64,000 nucleotides of DNA from Pantoea sp. At-9b (GCF_000175935.2 NC_014837.1:1984001-2048000), one strand, 5' to 3'; shown: positions 34,747 through 43,863, counted from the first letter of the stretch. The notes: generated from the sequence alone by a model not told the origin. Translations and numbers: made by a program.

Positions 34747-35970
34747 ATGAAGATTAACGCGGAACGCCTGTGGCAGCGGCTGATGGCGATGGCGCAGATC
34801 GGCGCGATACCCGGTGATGGCGTCAACCGGCAGGCGCTGAGCAGCGAGGAAGCAGAAAGCTGGCGGCTGATGTTGCGTTGGGCGCAGGCCAGCGATCTGG
34901 AGATGTGCAGCGATGCGGCCGGTAATTTGTTTGTCATTTTACCCGGAATCGATCGGCAGGCTGCGCCGTTGCTGCTGGGCAGTCATCTGGATAGCCAACC
35001 CACCGGCGGGCGATTCGACGGTGTGTACGGTGTGCTGGCGGCGCTGGAGGTACTGACGGTGTTGCGCGCAGGCGGCATCCAGCCCGTTTGTGATGTGGTA
35101 GCGGTATCGTGGATGAATGAAGAAGGTTCACGGTTTGCGCCGGGGATGATGGGTTCTGCCTGTTTCGCCGGGGCGCGTGAGCTGGCAACGATCCGCGCCG
35201 TCACCGATGCGCAGGGGATCGCCGTGGGGCAGGCGCTGGATCATCTGCGGCAGGCCGTGCCGCTGCCGCGTTATTCTGGTGTGCATCCCCCCGCGGCCTA
35301 TCTGGAAGCGCATATTGAGCAGGCGACACAACTGGAGCAGGCGCGCGCGACCCTCGGCGTGGTGACGGGGATCCAGGGCAAAGTGACCTGGCAGGTGACG
35401 CTGCGAGGAGAACGAGGTCATGCCGGGACGGTGCCGATGACGGCGCGGCGAGATGTGTTGCGCTGTTTTACCGGTATGGCGCAGCAACTGTATCAAGCGG
35501 TGGGTGAGGCCGACCCGCAGGTGATGTTTACCATTGGTCGGCTGGAGATGCAGCCCAATGCCCCTTCGGTGATCCCGGATAAGCTGACGTTTCGCATCGA
35601 TCTGCGGCATCCGCACCCTCAGCGGTTAACAGAACTCACGGCGCAGACCGAGCAGCGCATTGGCGAGCTGGCGTCTCCCTGTGATGTCACGATCACGCGT
35701 TTGAGCGAGGCGGCACCGAACGCCTTTGATCAACGTTTGCAGCAGTGGATCGCCGAGTCCGCTGATGCTCGCGGCTATCCGGCCATTCCACTGCTTTCTG
35801 CCGCCGGGCATGATGCGCGTTATCTGGCGGCGATCTGCCCGTCGGCGATGATTTTTATTCCCTGTCGCGCGGGTATCAGCCATGCCCCGGAAGAGTGGGC
35901 GGAGCCGGAGCACGTCAGCGCCGGTGCCCAGGTGTTGTTGGATGTGGCGGTACGGTGGTTGGCACTGTAG
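34747..35970 (+). CDS. M20-family N-carbamoyl-L-amino acid hydrolase / beta-ureidopropionase-type enzyme
   Basis: A 407-residue Zn-dependent amidohydrolase of the AllC/HyuC/beta-ureidopropionase group. Metal motifs: GSHLDSQPTGGRFDG (His and Asp), NEEGSRF (Glu), EAHIEQ (His), and HDARYLA near the end. It would hydrolyse N-carbamoyl or ureido groups to CO2 and ammonia. ATG at 34747 after GACAAGGAGTAAGT. The TAG stop lies inside a repeat element at 35967. Confidence 0.88.
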   Translation: MKINAERLWQRLMAMAQIGAIPGDGVNRQALSSEEAESWRLMLRWAQASDLEMCSDAAGNLFVILPGIDRQAAPLLLGSHLDSQPTGGRFDGVYGVLAALEVLTVLRAGGIQPVCDVVAVSWMNEEGSRFAPGMMGSACFAGARELATIRAVTDAQGIAVGQALDHLRQAVPLPRYSGVHPPAAYLEAHIEQATQLEQARATLGVVTGIQGKVTWQVTLRGERGHAGTVPMTARRDVLRCFTGMAQQLYQAVGEADPQVMFTIGRLEMQPNAPSVIPDKLTFRIDLRHPHPQRLTELTAQTEQRIGELASPCDVTITRLSEAAPNAFDQRLQQWIAESADARGYPAIPLLSAAGHDARYLAAICPSAMIFIPCRAGISHAPEEWAEPEHVSAGAQVLLDVAVRWLAL

Positions 35971-36025
35971 CGGCGCGATTTATCGCGCGTGTTTTAAGCC
36001 GGGGTGCGATAAATCGTGCTGCAAC
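35967..36025. repeat. Palindromic repeat pair (GCGCGATTTATCGCGC family), copy A
   Basis: A left arm (35967-35990) and a degenerate inverted right arm (36004-36025) frame 13 bp. The left arm supplies the TAG stop of the M20 hydrolase gene. Confidence 0.85.
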
Positions 36026-36081
36026 ATGCTAAGGTGTGGAATTCTGCACGTATTTTCTGACCTGAACAGGACGCCAACGGA

Positions 36082-37488
36082 ATGCCACACCCTTCGTCGC
36101 AACCCTCCGCCCCGGCTGGCAGCACGCTTTGGCTGGCGCTGTTGGTGGCGCTGACCTTCTTTATGGAAAACCTTGATGCCACGGTGATTGTCACCGCCAT
36201 CCCACAAATGGCGCGAGAGTTTGCTGTTGGGCCGGTGGCACTGAACGTTGGCATCAGTGCCTATTTATTAGCGGTGGCGATATTTATCCCGATCAGCGGC
36301 TGGCTGGCCGGACGATTTGGCGCGCGCAACCTGTTCGCCGCCGCGATTTTGTTATTTACCCTCGCGTCGGTGCTGTGTGGCGTTAGCGACAACTTGCCAT
36401 TTTTCACCTTTAGCCGGGTGTTGCAGGGCATCGGCGGCGCGCTGATGGTGCCGGTTGGCCGCATGGTGGTACTGGGGGTGACGGCAAAGAAGCAGATGGT
36501 GAAAACCATCGCCGTGATTACCTGGCCCGGACTGATTGCGCCGGTACTGGGGCCACCGCTTGGCGGTTTTATCGTCACTTACGGACACTGGTCGTGGATC
36601 TTCTGGCTGAATATTCCGTTAGGCATCCTGGCGCTGGTTGCTACCTGGTGGCTGGTGCCGCAAAGCCGTAACAACGCGACGCGCGCGTTTGATGGTCAGG
36701 GCTTTGTCTATACCGCCTTAGCCTGCGTGACGCTGGTCAGCGGACTGGAACTGCTGGGTCACAGCGAACTGACCAGCGGATTACTGTTGATATTGCTGGG
36801 GGGGACCAGCGCGGTGCTGAGCTATCGCCACAGCCTGCGTCATCCGGCACCGCTGTTGCCGTTTGGTACGCTCGCCATACCCACCTTCCGCAGCACGGCA
36901 ATTGCCGGGTCGTATTTCAGGGCGTCGATCAACGCCATTCCTTTCCTGTTGCCGCTGCTGTTTCAGCTCAGTTTCGGCTGGAGCGCCGTGCAGGCAGGTT
37001 CGATGGTGTTGTGGGTTTTTGCCGGGAATCTGGCGATGAAACCGGCCACCACCTGGCTGATGAACCGTTTTGGTTTCCGGCGCATCTTGCTGTGGAATGG
37101 CCTGATCAGTCTGCTGGCGGTCCTGAGTTGTGTGTTACTTAGCCCCTCCCTGAGCTATTTCGCCATCGCTACCATTTTGTTTATCGGTGGGCTGACGCGC
37201 TCGCTGCAATTCAGTTGTTACAACAGCCTTGGTTTCGCCGACGTGCCGCAGGAGAAAATGGCGGATGCCTCGGTGATTTTCAGTATCTTTTTCCAGTTCA
37301 GTATGAGTGCGGGTATCGCAATTTCGGCGCTGCTGATGCGCATCTCAATGGGATGGCGCGACAGCACGGTGCCGGGTCAGGCGGATGTCAATGTGGCCTT
37401 TATCGGCATATCGCTGCTGGTGGCGTGTTCGCTGATCAATGTCTGGCGACTGGAGAAGAACGCCGGACAGCAACTGCTGAAGCAATGA
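36082..37488 (+). CDS. DHA2-family MFS drug:H+ efflux transporter
   Basis: A 468-residue MFS protein with about 14 predicted helices (DHA2, EmrB/QacA type). Helix one contains MENLDATVIVTAIPQMA (DHA2 D1-like motif), motif A is GRFGARN, and motif C is GPPLGGFI. Inner membrane antiporter; substrate unknown. Transcribed alone, 57 bp after the repeat, ending at a hairpin convergent with idnD. Confidence 0.88.
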   Translation: MPHPSSQPSAPAGSTLWLALLVALTFFMENLDATVIVTAIPQMAREFAVGPVALNVGISAYLLAVAIFIPISGWLAGRFGARNLFAAAILLFTLASVLCGVSDNLPFFTFSRVLQGIGGALMVPVGRMVVLGVTAKKQMVKTIAVITWPGLIAPVLGPPLGGFIVTYGHWSWIFWLNIPLGILALVATWWLVPQSRNNATRAFDGQGFVYTALACVTLVSGLELLGHSELTSGLLLILLGGTSAVLSYRHSLRHPAPLLPFGTLAIPTFRSTAIAGSYFRASINAIPFLLPLLFQLSFGWSAVQAGSMVLWVFAGNLAMKPATTWLMNRFGFRRILLWNGLISLLAVLSCVLLSPSLSYFAIATILFIGGLTRSLQFSCYNSLGFADVPQEKMADASVIFSIFFQFSMSAGIAISALLMRISMGWRDSTVPGQADVNVAFIGISLLVACSLINVWRLEKNAGQQLLKQ

Positions 37489-37491
37489 TAC

Positions 37492-37519
37492 GTCACGGCG
37501 CGATAAATCGCGCCGTGAC
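37492..37519. terminator. Hairpin between MFS gene and idnD (repeat-family core)
   Basis: GTCACGGCGCGAT (37492-37504) and ATCGCGCCGTGAC (37507-37519) pair perfectly around AA. It shares the GCGCGAT core with the palindromic repeat family, and separates convergent genes. Confidence 0.7.
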
Positions 37520-37524
37520 AGGCT

Positions 37525-38568
37525 TCAGAACACCAGTTGCACTTTGGCTGCGCGTTCTTTATCGGCGGCCAGTTCCAGCGCACTGACCGCTTCGGTCATC
37601 GCTATCTCAGCGGAAAGCAGCGGCAAAGGATTGATCTTGCCGGATTCCAGCCAGCGCACCGCAGTGGTGAATTCCCCGGTAAAGCGGAAAGAACCGCGTA
37701 GCTGCACTTCTTTCACCAGCAGCGGGCCGATCGGGTAGTTCACGTCAGATGCCCCCATCCCCAGTTGCACGATAATGCCGCCGGGGCGGGTAAAGCTGAC
37801 GGCGGAAGCCACGGCTGCGGATGCTCCTGAGGCTTCAAAACAGACATCAAACGCACCGCCATTTTCCATCCAGCCTTGAGTGATATCACTGTCGCGTGGG
37901 TCTGTTGTCAGACTGGCCCCCATTTGCTGTGCCAGATCGCGACAACGTGCGCTGATATCGGTCGCCATCACCTCGGTCGCTCCCGAGGCCAGCGCGGCGG
38001 CAATCACCAGACACCCAATCGGCCCCGCTCCGGTGACCAGCACGCGTTTACCGGTCAAATCTCCCGCCTGACGCACCGCATGGATGCACACCGCCAGCGG
38101 TTCAGCGAAGGCGATGATTTTGGCATCGGCGCTGGCGTGATAGGGGACGCACTGTACCGGGTTGACGGCAACATAGTCGGCAAACCCACCGTTAACGTGC
38201 GGATAGAATTGGGCGCTGCCCATAAAACGCATGGAACGGCAGAGATTCTGTTTGCCTTCAAGACAAAACGCGCACTGCTGGCAGGGCTGCGAGGGATTGA
38301 TCGCCACGCGTTGGCCTGACTGCAAACCGCTATCCGCCGGAGCCTGATCGACAATACCGACGAACTCATGCCCCAGCACCATTGGCTGTTGCAAAACCGA
38401 CATCCCGGCCCGGCCATGCTGGTAGTAATGAATATCGGAACCGCAGATGCCGCCTCGTTCAACGCGCACCAGCACCTGATGATCATGCCATGTAATGTCG
38501 CGGGATTCACAGCGCACATCATGCGCGGCGCTGACAACAACGGCTTTGACTGTTTTCTGTTGCATCAT
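37525..38568 (-). CDS. idnD: L-idonate 5-dehydrogenase-like zinc alcohol dehydrogenase
   Basis: A 347-residue zinc MDR dehydrogenase that closely resembles E. coli IdnD: GGICGSDIHYYQ (catalytic Cys), GHEFVG, structural-zinc cysteines in NPSQPCQQCAFCLEGKQNLC, cofactor loop GAGPIGCL, and end LPLLSAEIAMTEA...AAKVQLVF. It interconverts L-idonate and 5-keto-D-gluconate with NAD(P). Overlaps the MFS gene upstream by 4 nt. Last gene of a three-gene operon. Confidence 0.87.
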   Translation of the reverse strand: MMQQKTVKAVVVSAAHDVRCESRDITWHDHQVLVRVERGGICGSDIHYYQHGRAGMSVLQQPMVLGHEFVGIVDQAPADSGLQSGQRVAINPSQPCQQCAFCLEGKQNLCRSMRFMGSAQFYPHVNGGFADYVAVNPVQCVPYHASADAKIIAFAEPLAVCIHAVRQAGDLTGKRVLVTGAGPIGCLVIAAALASGATEVMATDISARCRDLAQQMGASLTTDPRDSDITQGWMENGGAFDVCFEASGASAAVASAVSFTRPGGIIVQLGMGASDVNYPIGPLLVKEVQLRGSFRFTGEFTTAVRWLESGKINPLPLLSAEIAMTEAVSALELAADKERAAKVQLVF

Positions 38569-39935
38569 GCTTCTCTCTGTAAATCGGATGGAGTATCAAA
38601 ACGAGGGTTCGCGTTTTCCGTGGTTTTTTCACCGGGGGGCATCAGCACCTCGATTTTCCCGACCAGCAACAGATAAGCCAGGAACCCGCACAGGGCCACG
38701 GCAGCGATGTACCACATCGCGTACTGGAAATTCTGTGTGCGCTGCAAAATCACGCCAATAATGATCGGGCTGACGATGCCGGACAGATTGCCGAAAATAT
38801 TCAGGAAGCCGCCAATGGTGCCGATCAAATGACGCGGGATCACGTCACTGCACACCACCCAGCCGAGGTTGGAAAAGGCATTGGCAAAGAAAGCGATGGA
38901 CAAGATGGCGATGGCAATCACCGGACTGTCCTGGAAAAAATTCACCAGTGCAATGGAACAAGTCAGCAGCATACCCGCCATCACCGGCAGCTTGCGTGCG
39001 AAGGTGCGGGTGTGGCCGCGTTTCAGCAACATATCGCTTAACGTGCCGCCGCACAGCACACCCGCCATCGCCATCAGATAGGGGAACATGGCTCCCATCC
39101 CGGCTTTATCAATTGACAGGTGCAACCCTTTCTCCAGATAAACGATAAACCACGTCAGGAAAAAGTAGAGCGTTGAGGACGCGGCGAACTGCGCAATAAA
39201 CAGCCCCCAGGTAATACGTTGCCGCAGGATATAACGCACCGACGACCAGTTAACGCCGGAGTTGTGATTCAACGGATTATTGGCACCGTAGCCACCGCCC
39301 TGGCGAATCACTGCCAGTTCCGCGCTGTTGACGCGGGAGCTGTGCTGCGGGTCGCGATAGGCGATCAACCAGTAGATGCCGAACACAATGCCAATCAATC
39401 CTGAGATGTAAAACGACATCTCCCATCCCCACTGGCTGACAATAAACGACAGCGCCGGGGTGAGCAGGGCCAGACCGATATATTGCGCGCTGGAGTAGGT
39501 GGCGGTGGCGCGGGCGCGTTCATGGTCGGGGAACCAGGTGGCGATGATCTTGGTGTTGGAGGGGAAAGAGGGCGCTTCCGCCACACCGATCAACGCACGG
39601 CACACCAGCAACATCATAAATGAAGCGGTGGCGGTGGTGAAAAAGTGATGCGATGCCAGGCCCATCAACAGGGTGAAAACACTCCACAATACAATGGCGC
39701 TGCCATACAACCAGCGCGAACCAATACGGTCGAGCAGATAGCCCACCGGGATTTGGCTCATGGCATAGAACCAGGTGAACATCGAGAACAGCAGCCCCAG
39801 TTGGGTGGCTGAGAGGAAGAACTCTCCCTGGATATGAGAGCCAGCAACGGACAGGTTGGCCCGGTCCATATAATTAATTGCCGTTACAACGAACAGCATC
39901 GCCAGAACAGAAAGTCGGGTACGAGTCGGTTTCAT
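38565..39935 (-). CDS. MFS sugar-acid:H+ symporter, ACS family
   Basis: A 456-residue permease with 12 predicted helices, of the anion:cation symporter family (GudP, ExuT and DgoT relatives). It opens with AINYMDRANLSVAGSHIQGEF, followed by GLLFSMFTWFYAMSQIPVGYLLDRIGSR. Probably imports an aldonate or hexonate for the dehydrogenases on either side. ATGA overlap with idnD. Confidence 0.88.
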   Translation of the reverse strand: MKPTRTRLSVLAMLFVVTAINYMDRANLSVAGSHIQGEFFLSATQLGLLFSMFTWFYAMSQIPVGYLLDRIGSRWLYGSAIVLWSVFTLLMGLASHHFFTTATASFMMLLVCRALIGVAEAPSFPSNTKIIATWFPDHERARATATYSSAQYIGLALLTPALSFIVSQWGWEMSFYISGLIGIVFGIYWLIAYRDPQHSSRVNSAELAVIRQGGGYGANNPLNHNSGVNWSSVRYILRQRITWGLFIAQFAASSTLYFFLTWFIVYLEKGLHLSIDKAGMGAMFPYLMAMAGVLCGGTLSDMLLKRGHTRTFARKLPVMAGMLLTCSIALVNFFQDSPVIAIAILSIAFFANAFSNLGWVVCSDVIPRHLIGTIGGFLNIFGNLSGIVSPIIIGVILQRTQNFQYAMWYIAAVALCGFLAYLLLVGKIEVLMPPGEKTTENANPRFDTPSDLQREA

Positions 39936-39984
39936 ATTCAGCCTTTAGCGTGAAGGTTTTTTTATTGGTGTAGTGATGCAGGCG

Positions 39985-40752
39985 TTACAGGGTCGCCAGC
40001 CAGCCGCCATCGACGTAGATCATCTGACCGTTGACGTAATTTGAGGCGTCAGAAGCCAGATAAACTGCAGTGCCAATCAGTTCTTCAGGTTTACCCCAGC
40101 GGCCGGAAGGGTTGCTGTTGCACACCCATTGATTGAATGCTGCGTTATCGACCAGGGCGGCGTTCATATCGGTCAGGATGTAGCCCGGCCCGATGCCGTT
40201 GCTCTGGATATTGAACGGTGCCCATTCGGCCGCCATCGATTTGGTCAGCAGCTTGATTCCGCCTTTGGCAGCGGTGTAGGGCGCGACAGTCGCGCGGGCG
40301 GCTTCACTGGTTAGCGATCCGATATTGATAATCTTGCCGCCGCTGTTACGTGCCACCATGCGTCGCGCCGCCGCCCGTGCCACCAGAAAGGCGCTGGTCA
40401 GATTGACATCCAGTACGCGTTGCCAGTCGGCCAGCGCCAGTTCCAGCATGGGTTTGCGGAACTGAATCCCGGCGTTATTGATCACGATATCCACCGCGAT
40501 CTGCTCGGCATCTAACCGGGCGAAAACCGCTTCGATTTCGGCCTCATCCGCCACATTGAACAGGAATCCGCGCGCATCACAGCCCTGTTCCCTGAGGTTT
40601 GCCAGCGCCTGTTGCATAGGTTCTTCACGGGTGCCGTTTAGGATCACGCGAGCGCCAGCCTGTGCCAGACCCTGCGCATAAGCCAGGCCAAGGCCACGGG
40701 TAGAGCCGGTAATCAACGCGGTTTTGCCGCTGAGGTTAAATAAGCTTTGCAT
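39985..40752 (-). CDS. idnO: Gluconate 5-dehydrogenase-like SDR
   Basis: A 255-residue SDR close to IdnO: TGSTRGLG, NNAGIQFRKP, catalytic Ser (IGSLTSE) and YTAAK, and C-terminal SGRWGKPEELIG...YVNGQMIYVDGG. IdnO reduces 5-ketogluconate to D-gluconate. With idnD and the symporter this makes an idonate-to-gluconate route. First gene of the leftward operon, divergent from the GntR gene. The gene name rests on resemblance to E. coli IdnO. Confidence 0.85.
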   Translation of the reverse strand: MQSLFNLSGKTALITGSTRGLGLAYAQGLAQAGARVILNGTREEPMQQALANLREQGCDARGFLFNVADEAEIEAVFARLDAEQIAVDIVINNAGIQFRKPMLELALADWQRVLDVNLTSAFLVARAAARRMVARNSGGKIINIGSLTSEAARATVAPYTAAKGGIKLLTKSMAAEWAPFNIQSNGIGPGYILTDMNAALVDNAAFNQWVCNSNPSGRWGKPEELIGTAVYLASDASNYVNGQMIYVDGGWLATL

Positions 40753-41014
40753 AGAAATTTATCCCTTGATGTAACATGACTAACAAGTTGCATGGGGACG
40801 TTGTACGTGAAGCCAGTAACGACAGCAATTACCAGGGTCAGTAATTGCCGATCAGCTCACAGTTTTGCGCAGAGAATGTCTTGACGAAAATCAATGAAAC
40901 TTTTGTTAAAGTAATGAAATATAATGATTTAATGGTGGTTTTGGGTGGTGAGCATTGCATCAGGAGAACATTTTTCCCTTGTCAGTCGTACCCTGAAACG
41001 TTAAAACCTCATAC

Positions 41015-41025
41015 ATGTAGGACAA
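41015..41025 (+). promoter_or_regulatory. Candidate operator of the second GntR, copy 1
   Basis: ATGTAGGACAA, preceded by C at 41014, just before the gntR start. The motif CATGTAGGACA recurs exactly at 41781-41791 before the ManD-family gene. ATGT-AGG-ACAT is a dyad in the second copy. Probably autoregulatory. Confidence 0.6.
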
Positions 41026-41038
41026 GTGAGAGCAGCCG

Positions 41039-41743
41039 GTGAGTCTGGAAAGTATCCAAAAGCATAATGTCGTCGACGTTATCTACGAACAAATGAAGCA
41101 AAACATTCAGAACGGCGTCTGGGAGTCAGGTTGCAAGTTGCCTTCTGAAGCAGAGCTAACCGCGACCTTTCAGGTGAGCCGCGTCAGTGTACGCAGTGCG
41201 GTACAGAAGCTGCGTGATTTGGGCGTGGTGGTCACGCATCAGGGGAAGGGGACCTATGTGACCCGCGACCTCGCACGCTACGACGCCTTCAGTGATAATG
41301 CGCCGATCCTGCATCTGTCACAGGCAGAGTTCGATGATATGCGGGTATTTCGCCAGACGGTGGAATTCCGTTGCATGGAGCTGGCGGTGCAGAATGCGAC
41401 AGATGACGATGTGCAGGCGCTGGAAAAGGCGTTGAATCGCATGCTGGTCAGCCGCGATGACTATAAAAAGTATTCGCTGGCGGATTATGATTTTCACCTG
41501 GCGATCGTCAAAGCCTCCCATAACAAGGTGTTTATTCACGTCATGGAGTCTCTGAAGGGGATCTATGTGCATTACCTTGAGGAGTTGAACCGGGTGTTGG
41601 GTATTACCCTGGAGAGTGTGGAAGCGCATATCAAGGTATTTATGGCGTTGAAAAACCGGGATGCGACGCTGGCCACCGAGACATTGAACAGTGCCATGAC
41701 CCACAACGTGCATGCCATCGAAGACGTGCGTCACAATTCTTAA
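41039..41743 (+). CDS. GntR-family regulator, FCD type
   Basis: A 234-residue regulator: winged helix WESGCKLPSEAELTATFQVSRVSVRSAVQKLRDLGVV (about 28-64) with the wing THQGKGTYV, then an FCD domain (DYDFHLAIVKASHNKVF). GTG start; SD GTGAGAGCAGC is modest. Divergent from the idn-like operon and 72 bp before the ManD-family gene; the shared CATGTAGGACA motif suggests it regulates hexonate use. Ends at a strong terminator. Confidence 0.88.
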   Translation: MSLESIQKHNVVDVIYEQMKQNIQNGVWESGCKLPSEAELTATFQVSRVSVRSAVQKLRDLGVVVTHQGKGTYVTRDLARYDAFSDNAPILHLSQAEFDDMRVFRQTVEFRCMELAVQNATDDDVQALEKALNRMLVSRDDYKKYSLADYDFHLAIVKASHNKVFIHVMESLKGIYVHYLEELNRVLGITLESVEAHIKVFMALKNRDATLATETLNSAMTHNVHAIEDVRHNS

Positions 41744-41748
41744 TCTAT

Positions 41749-41770
41749 AAAGCCCGTCACGGGCTTTTTT
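41749..41770 (+). terminator. Intrinsic terminator after gntR
   Basis: AAAGCCCG-TCA-CGGGCTTTTTTT. A short GC stem with T tract between gntR and the ManD-family gene, so the latter needs its own promoter. Confidence 0.9.
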
Positions 41771-41780
41771 TACCGCATAA

Positions 41781-41791
41781 CATGTAGGACA
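41781..41791 (+). promoter_or_regulatory. Candidate GntR operator, copy 2
   Basis: CATGTAGGACA, part of ATGT-AGG-ACAT, followed by ATACAGGATAAGTGAG, which resembles the flank of copy 1. It lies 25-35 bp before the ManD-family start. Confidence 0.62.
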
Positions 41792-41815
41792 TCATACAGG
41801 ATAAGTGAGGATTTC

Positions 41816-43069
41816 ATGAGTGAGCTGAAAATTACCGACGTCAAAACCATCCTTACCGCCCCAGGGGGGATTGATCTGGTCGTGGTCAAGATCGAAACCA
41901 GCGAGCCAGGACTGTACGGCTTGGGCTGTGCCACCTTTACGCAACGTATTTATGCCGTGGCGGCCGCGATTGAAAACTACATCAAACCCTTTTTAATCGG
42001 CAAAGATCCGGCACGGATCGAAGACCTGTGGCAGTCTGCTGCGGTCAGCGGCTACTGGCGCAATGGCCCGGTAATGAACAATGCCCTGTCGGGAATGGAC
42101 ATGGCGTTGTGGGATATCAAAGGCAAACTCGCCAACCTGCCGCTATATCAACTGTTGGGCGGTAAATGCCGCGATGGTATTGCCCTGTACCGGCACTGCG
42201 ATGGCGCGGATGAAGTGGAGGTTGAGGATAATATTCGCGCACGGATGGAAGAAGGCTATCAGTATGTCCGTTGCCAGGTAGGCATGTACGGGGGAGCTGG
42301 CACCGATGATCTGCGTCTGATCGCTGGAAAACTGTCACGGGCGAGAAATATCCAGCCTAAAGTGTCGCCGCGTAGCCAGACCCACGGGGTTTATTTTGAC
42401 CCGGATGCCTATGCGCGTGCGGTGCCGCGATTGTTCGATCACCTGCGTAACAAGCTGGGTTTCGGTGTGGAATTTATCCACGACGTACACGAGCGCATCA
42501 CGCCGATCGCGGCGATTCAGCTGGCTAAATCCCTTGAGCCGTATCAGCTGTTTTTCCTCGAAGACCCGGTTGCACCGGAGAATATCGACTGGTTAAGTAA
42601 ACTGCGTGCGCAGAGCAGCACCCCGATAGCGATGGGGGAACTCTTTACCCAGATCAACGAATGGAAGCCGCTAATCCAGCAGCAATTGATCGATTACATC
42701 CGCTGCCATGTCAGCACCATTGGTGGCATCACTCCGGCGAAGAAACTCGCCACACTGGCGGAGTTGTACGGCGTGCGGACCGCGTGGCATGGTCCGGGCG
42801 ATATTTCGCCGGTTGGCGTGGCGGCGAATCTGCATATCGATATGAGTATTACCAATCTCGGGATTCAGGAATATACCCCGGTCAATGACGCGCTCCAGGC
42901 GGTGTTCCCGGGATGCCCGGAAATTGATCGTGGCTACGCCTACCTGAGCGATCGTCCGGGGCTGGGAGTGGATATCGACGAGGCGCTGGCGGCGAAGTAT
43001 CCGGTTTCCGGTGGTCTGCCGGAGTGGACCAATGCACGTTTACCGGATGGCACGGCAGCACGGCCATAA
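41816..43069 (+). CDS. RspA/D-mannonate dehydratase-family enolase superfamily enzyme
   Basis: A 417-residue enzyme of the ManD/RspA group: N-terminal capping domain (KITDVKTILTAPGGIDLVVVKIET), YVRCQVGMYGG (Arg and Tyr of the active site), IHDVHER (metal Asp and catalytic His), FLEDPVAPEN and AMGELFTQ (metal Glu residues), and WHGPGDISPVGVAAN. Family knowledge: some members dehydrate D-mannonate, others have little activity. The hexonate genes and GntR next door suggest a sugar-acid substrate, perhaps D-mannonate or L-gulonate. Confidence 0.86.
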   Translation: MSELKITDVKTILTAPGGIDLVVVKIETSEPGLYGLGCATFTQRIYAVAAAIENYIKPFLIGKDPARIEDLWQSAAVSGYWRNGPVMNNALSGMDMALWDIKGKLANLPLYQLLGGKCRDGIALYRHCDGADEVEVEDNIRARMEEGYQYVRCQVGMYGGAGTDDLRLIAGKLSRARNIQPKVSPRSQTHGVYFDPDAYARAVPRLFDHLRNKLGFGVEFIHDVHERITPIAAIQLAKSLEPYQLFFLEDPVAPENIDWLSKLRAQSSTPIAMGELFTQINEWKPLIQQQLIDYIRCHVSTIGGITPAKKLATLAELYGVRTAWHGPGDISPVGVAANLHIDMSITNLGIQEYTPVNDALQAVFPGCPEIDRGYAYLSDRPGLGVDIDEALAAKYPVSGGLPEWTNARLPDGTAARP

Positions 43070-43076
43070 ACGCGAC

Positions 43077-43102
43077 GCCAGATGGCACATTTGCCATCTG
43101 GC
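43077..43102 (+). terminator. Perfect 11-bp hairpin after the ManD-family gene
   Basis: GCCAGATGGCA (43077-43087) pairs with TGCCATCTGGC (43092-43102) around four bases. Only a weak T stretch follows; probable terminator. Confidence 0.65.
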
Positions 43103-43190
43103 TGTCATCTTGTCCGGTTAGGTTAATGTCTCGTTGCTGCCCTCGCGCAGCGCAGTTATCCAGACCTCTGACCACTATGGAGTTTTCGTT

Positions 43191-43841
43191 ATGGCACTCG
43201 CTGCTGTGCAACCGGCCAAACTGCAACAAACCGTCATTGATCCCAGCGTGCGTATGCGCGAAACCCACATTGGTCAACAGTGTGAAATCCTCGCCCACAG
43301 TTATCTCGAATATAGCGAACTGGGCGACTTTTCCTATGTAGGTGAACACTGCTGCATCGCTGATAGCCAAATCGGTCGCTTTACGGCGATCGCCAATCAG
43401 GTGCGCATCGGTGCGCCAAATCATCCGATGGATCGTGCTTCACAACATCGCTTTACCTATTGTCCTGAGTACTATGACAGCCACGCGCAGCGTGACAGTG
43501 CATTTTTTGCCGAGCGACGTGCCGACCGGGTGATCATCGGCCACGATGTGTGGATTGGTCATGGTGTGATCGTGCTGCCAGGCGTAACGGTAGGTGATGG
43601 TGCGGTACTGGCGGCGGGCGCGGTGGTGAGCAAAGATGTCGCGCCTTACACCATCGTCGGTGGTGTTCCGGCCAAGCCTATCCGTATGCGTTTTACCCCG
43701 GCGATTGCCGCGCAGTTGCAGGCAATTGCCTGGTGGCACTGGCCGCTGGAGAAACTGATGGCGCATCTCGGCGATTTTCAGTCCGGCGACATTGCTGCGT
43801 TTTGCCAGCGTCACCAGTTAGGTGAACGGCTAACGTCGTGA
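43191..43841 (+). CDS. Hexapeptide-repeat transferase of the phosphonate-metabolism type
   Basis: A 216-residue left-handed beta-helix acyltransferase. It resembles the transferases often found in phn clusters ([47 protein letters not shown], and the xenobiotic acetyltransferase-like end [22 protein letters not shown]). ATG at 43191 has GGAG eight bases upstream. No phn genes are in the window, so it is an orphan. Acetyl donor use is inferred. Confidence 0.83.
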   Translation: MALAAVQPAKLQQTVIDPSVRMRETHIGQQCEILAHSYLEYSELGDFSYVGEHCCIADSQIGRFTAIANQVRIGAPNHPMDRASQHRFTYCPEYYDSHAQRDSAFFAERRADRVIIGHDVWIGHGVIVLPGVTVGDGAVLAAGAVVSKDVAPYTIVGGVPAKPIRMRFTPAIAAQLQAIAWWHWPLEKLMAHLGDFQSGDIAAFCQRHQLGERLTS

Positions 43842-43863
43842 CGCGATAACGTTTCTTTTGGAT

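Noticed and set aside
40896..40917. KdgR-like AATGAAACTTTTGTTAAAG upstream of the second GntR gene
   Set aside because: Wrong spacing between halves and a poor right half.
40845..41042. 65-codon plus-strand frame upstream of the second GntR gene
   Set aside because: Overlaps promoter and operator sequence and the GntR start; no SD.
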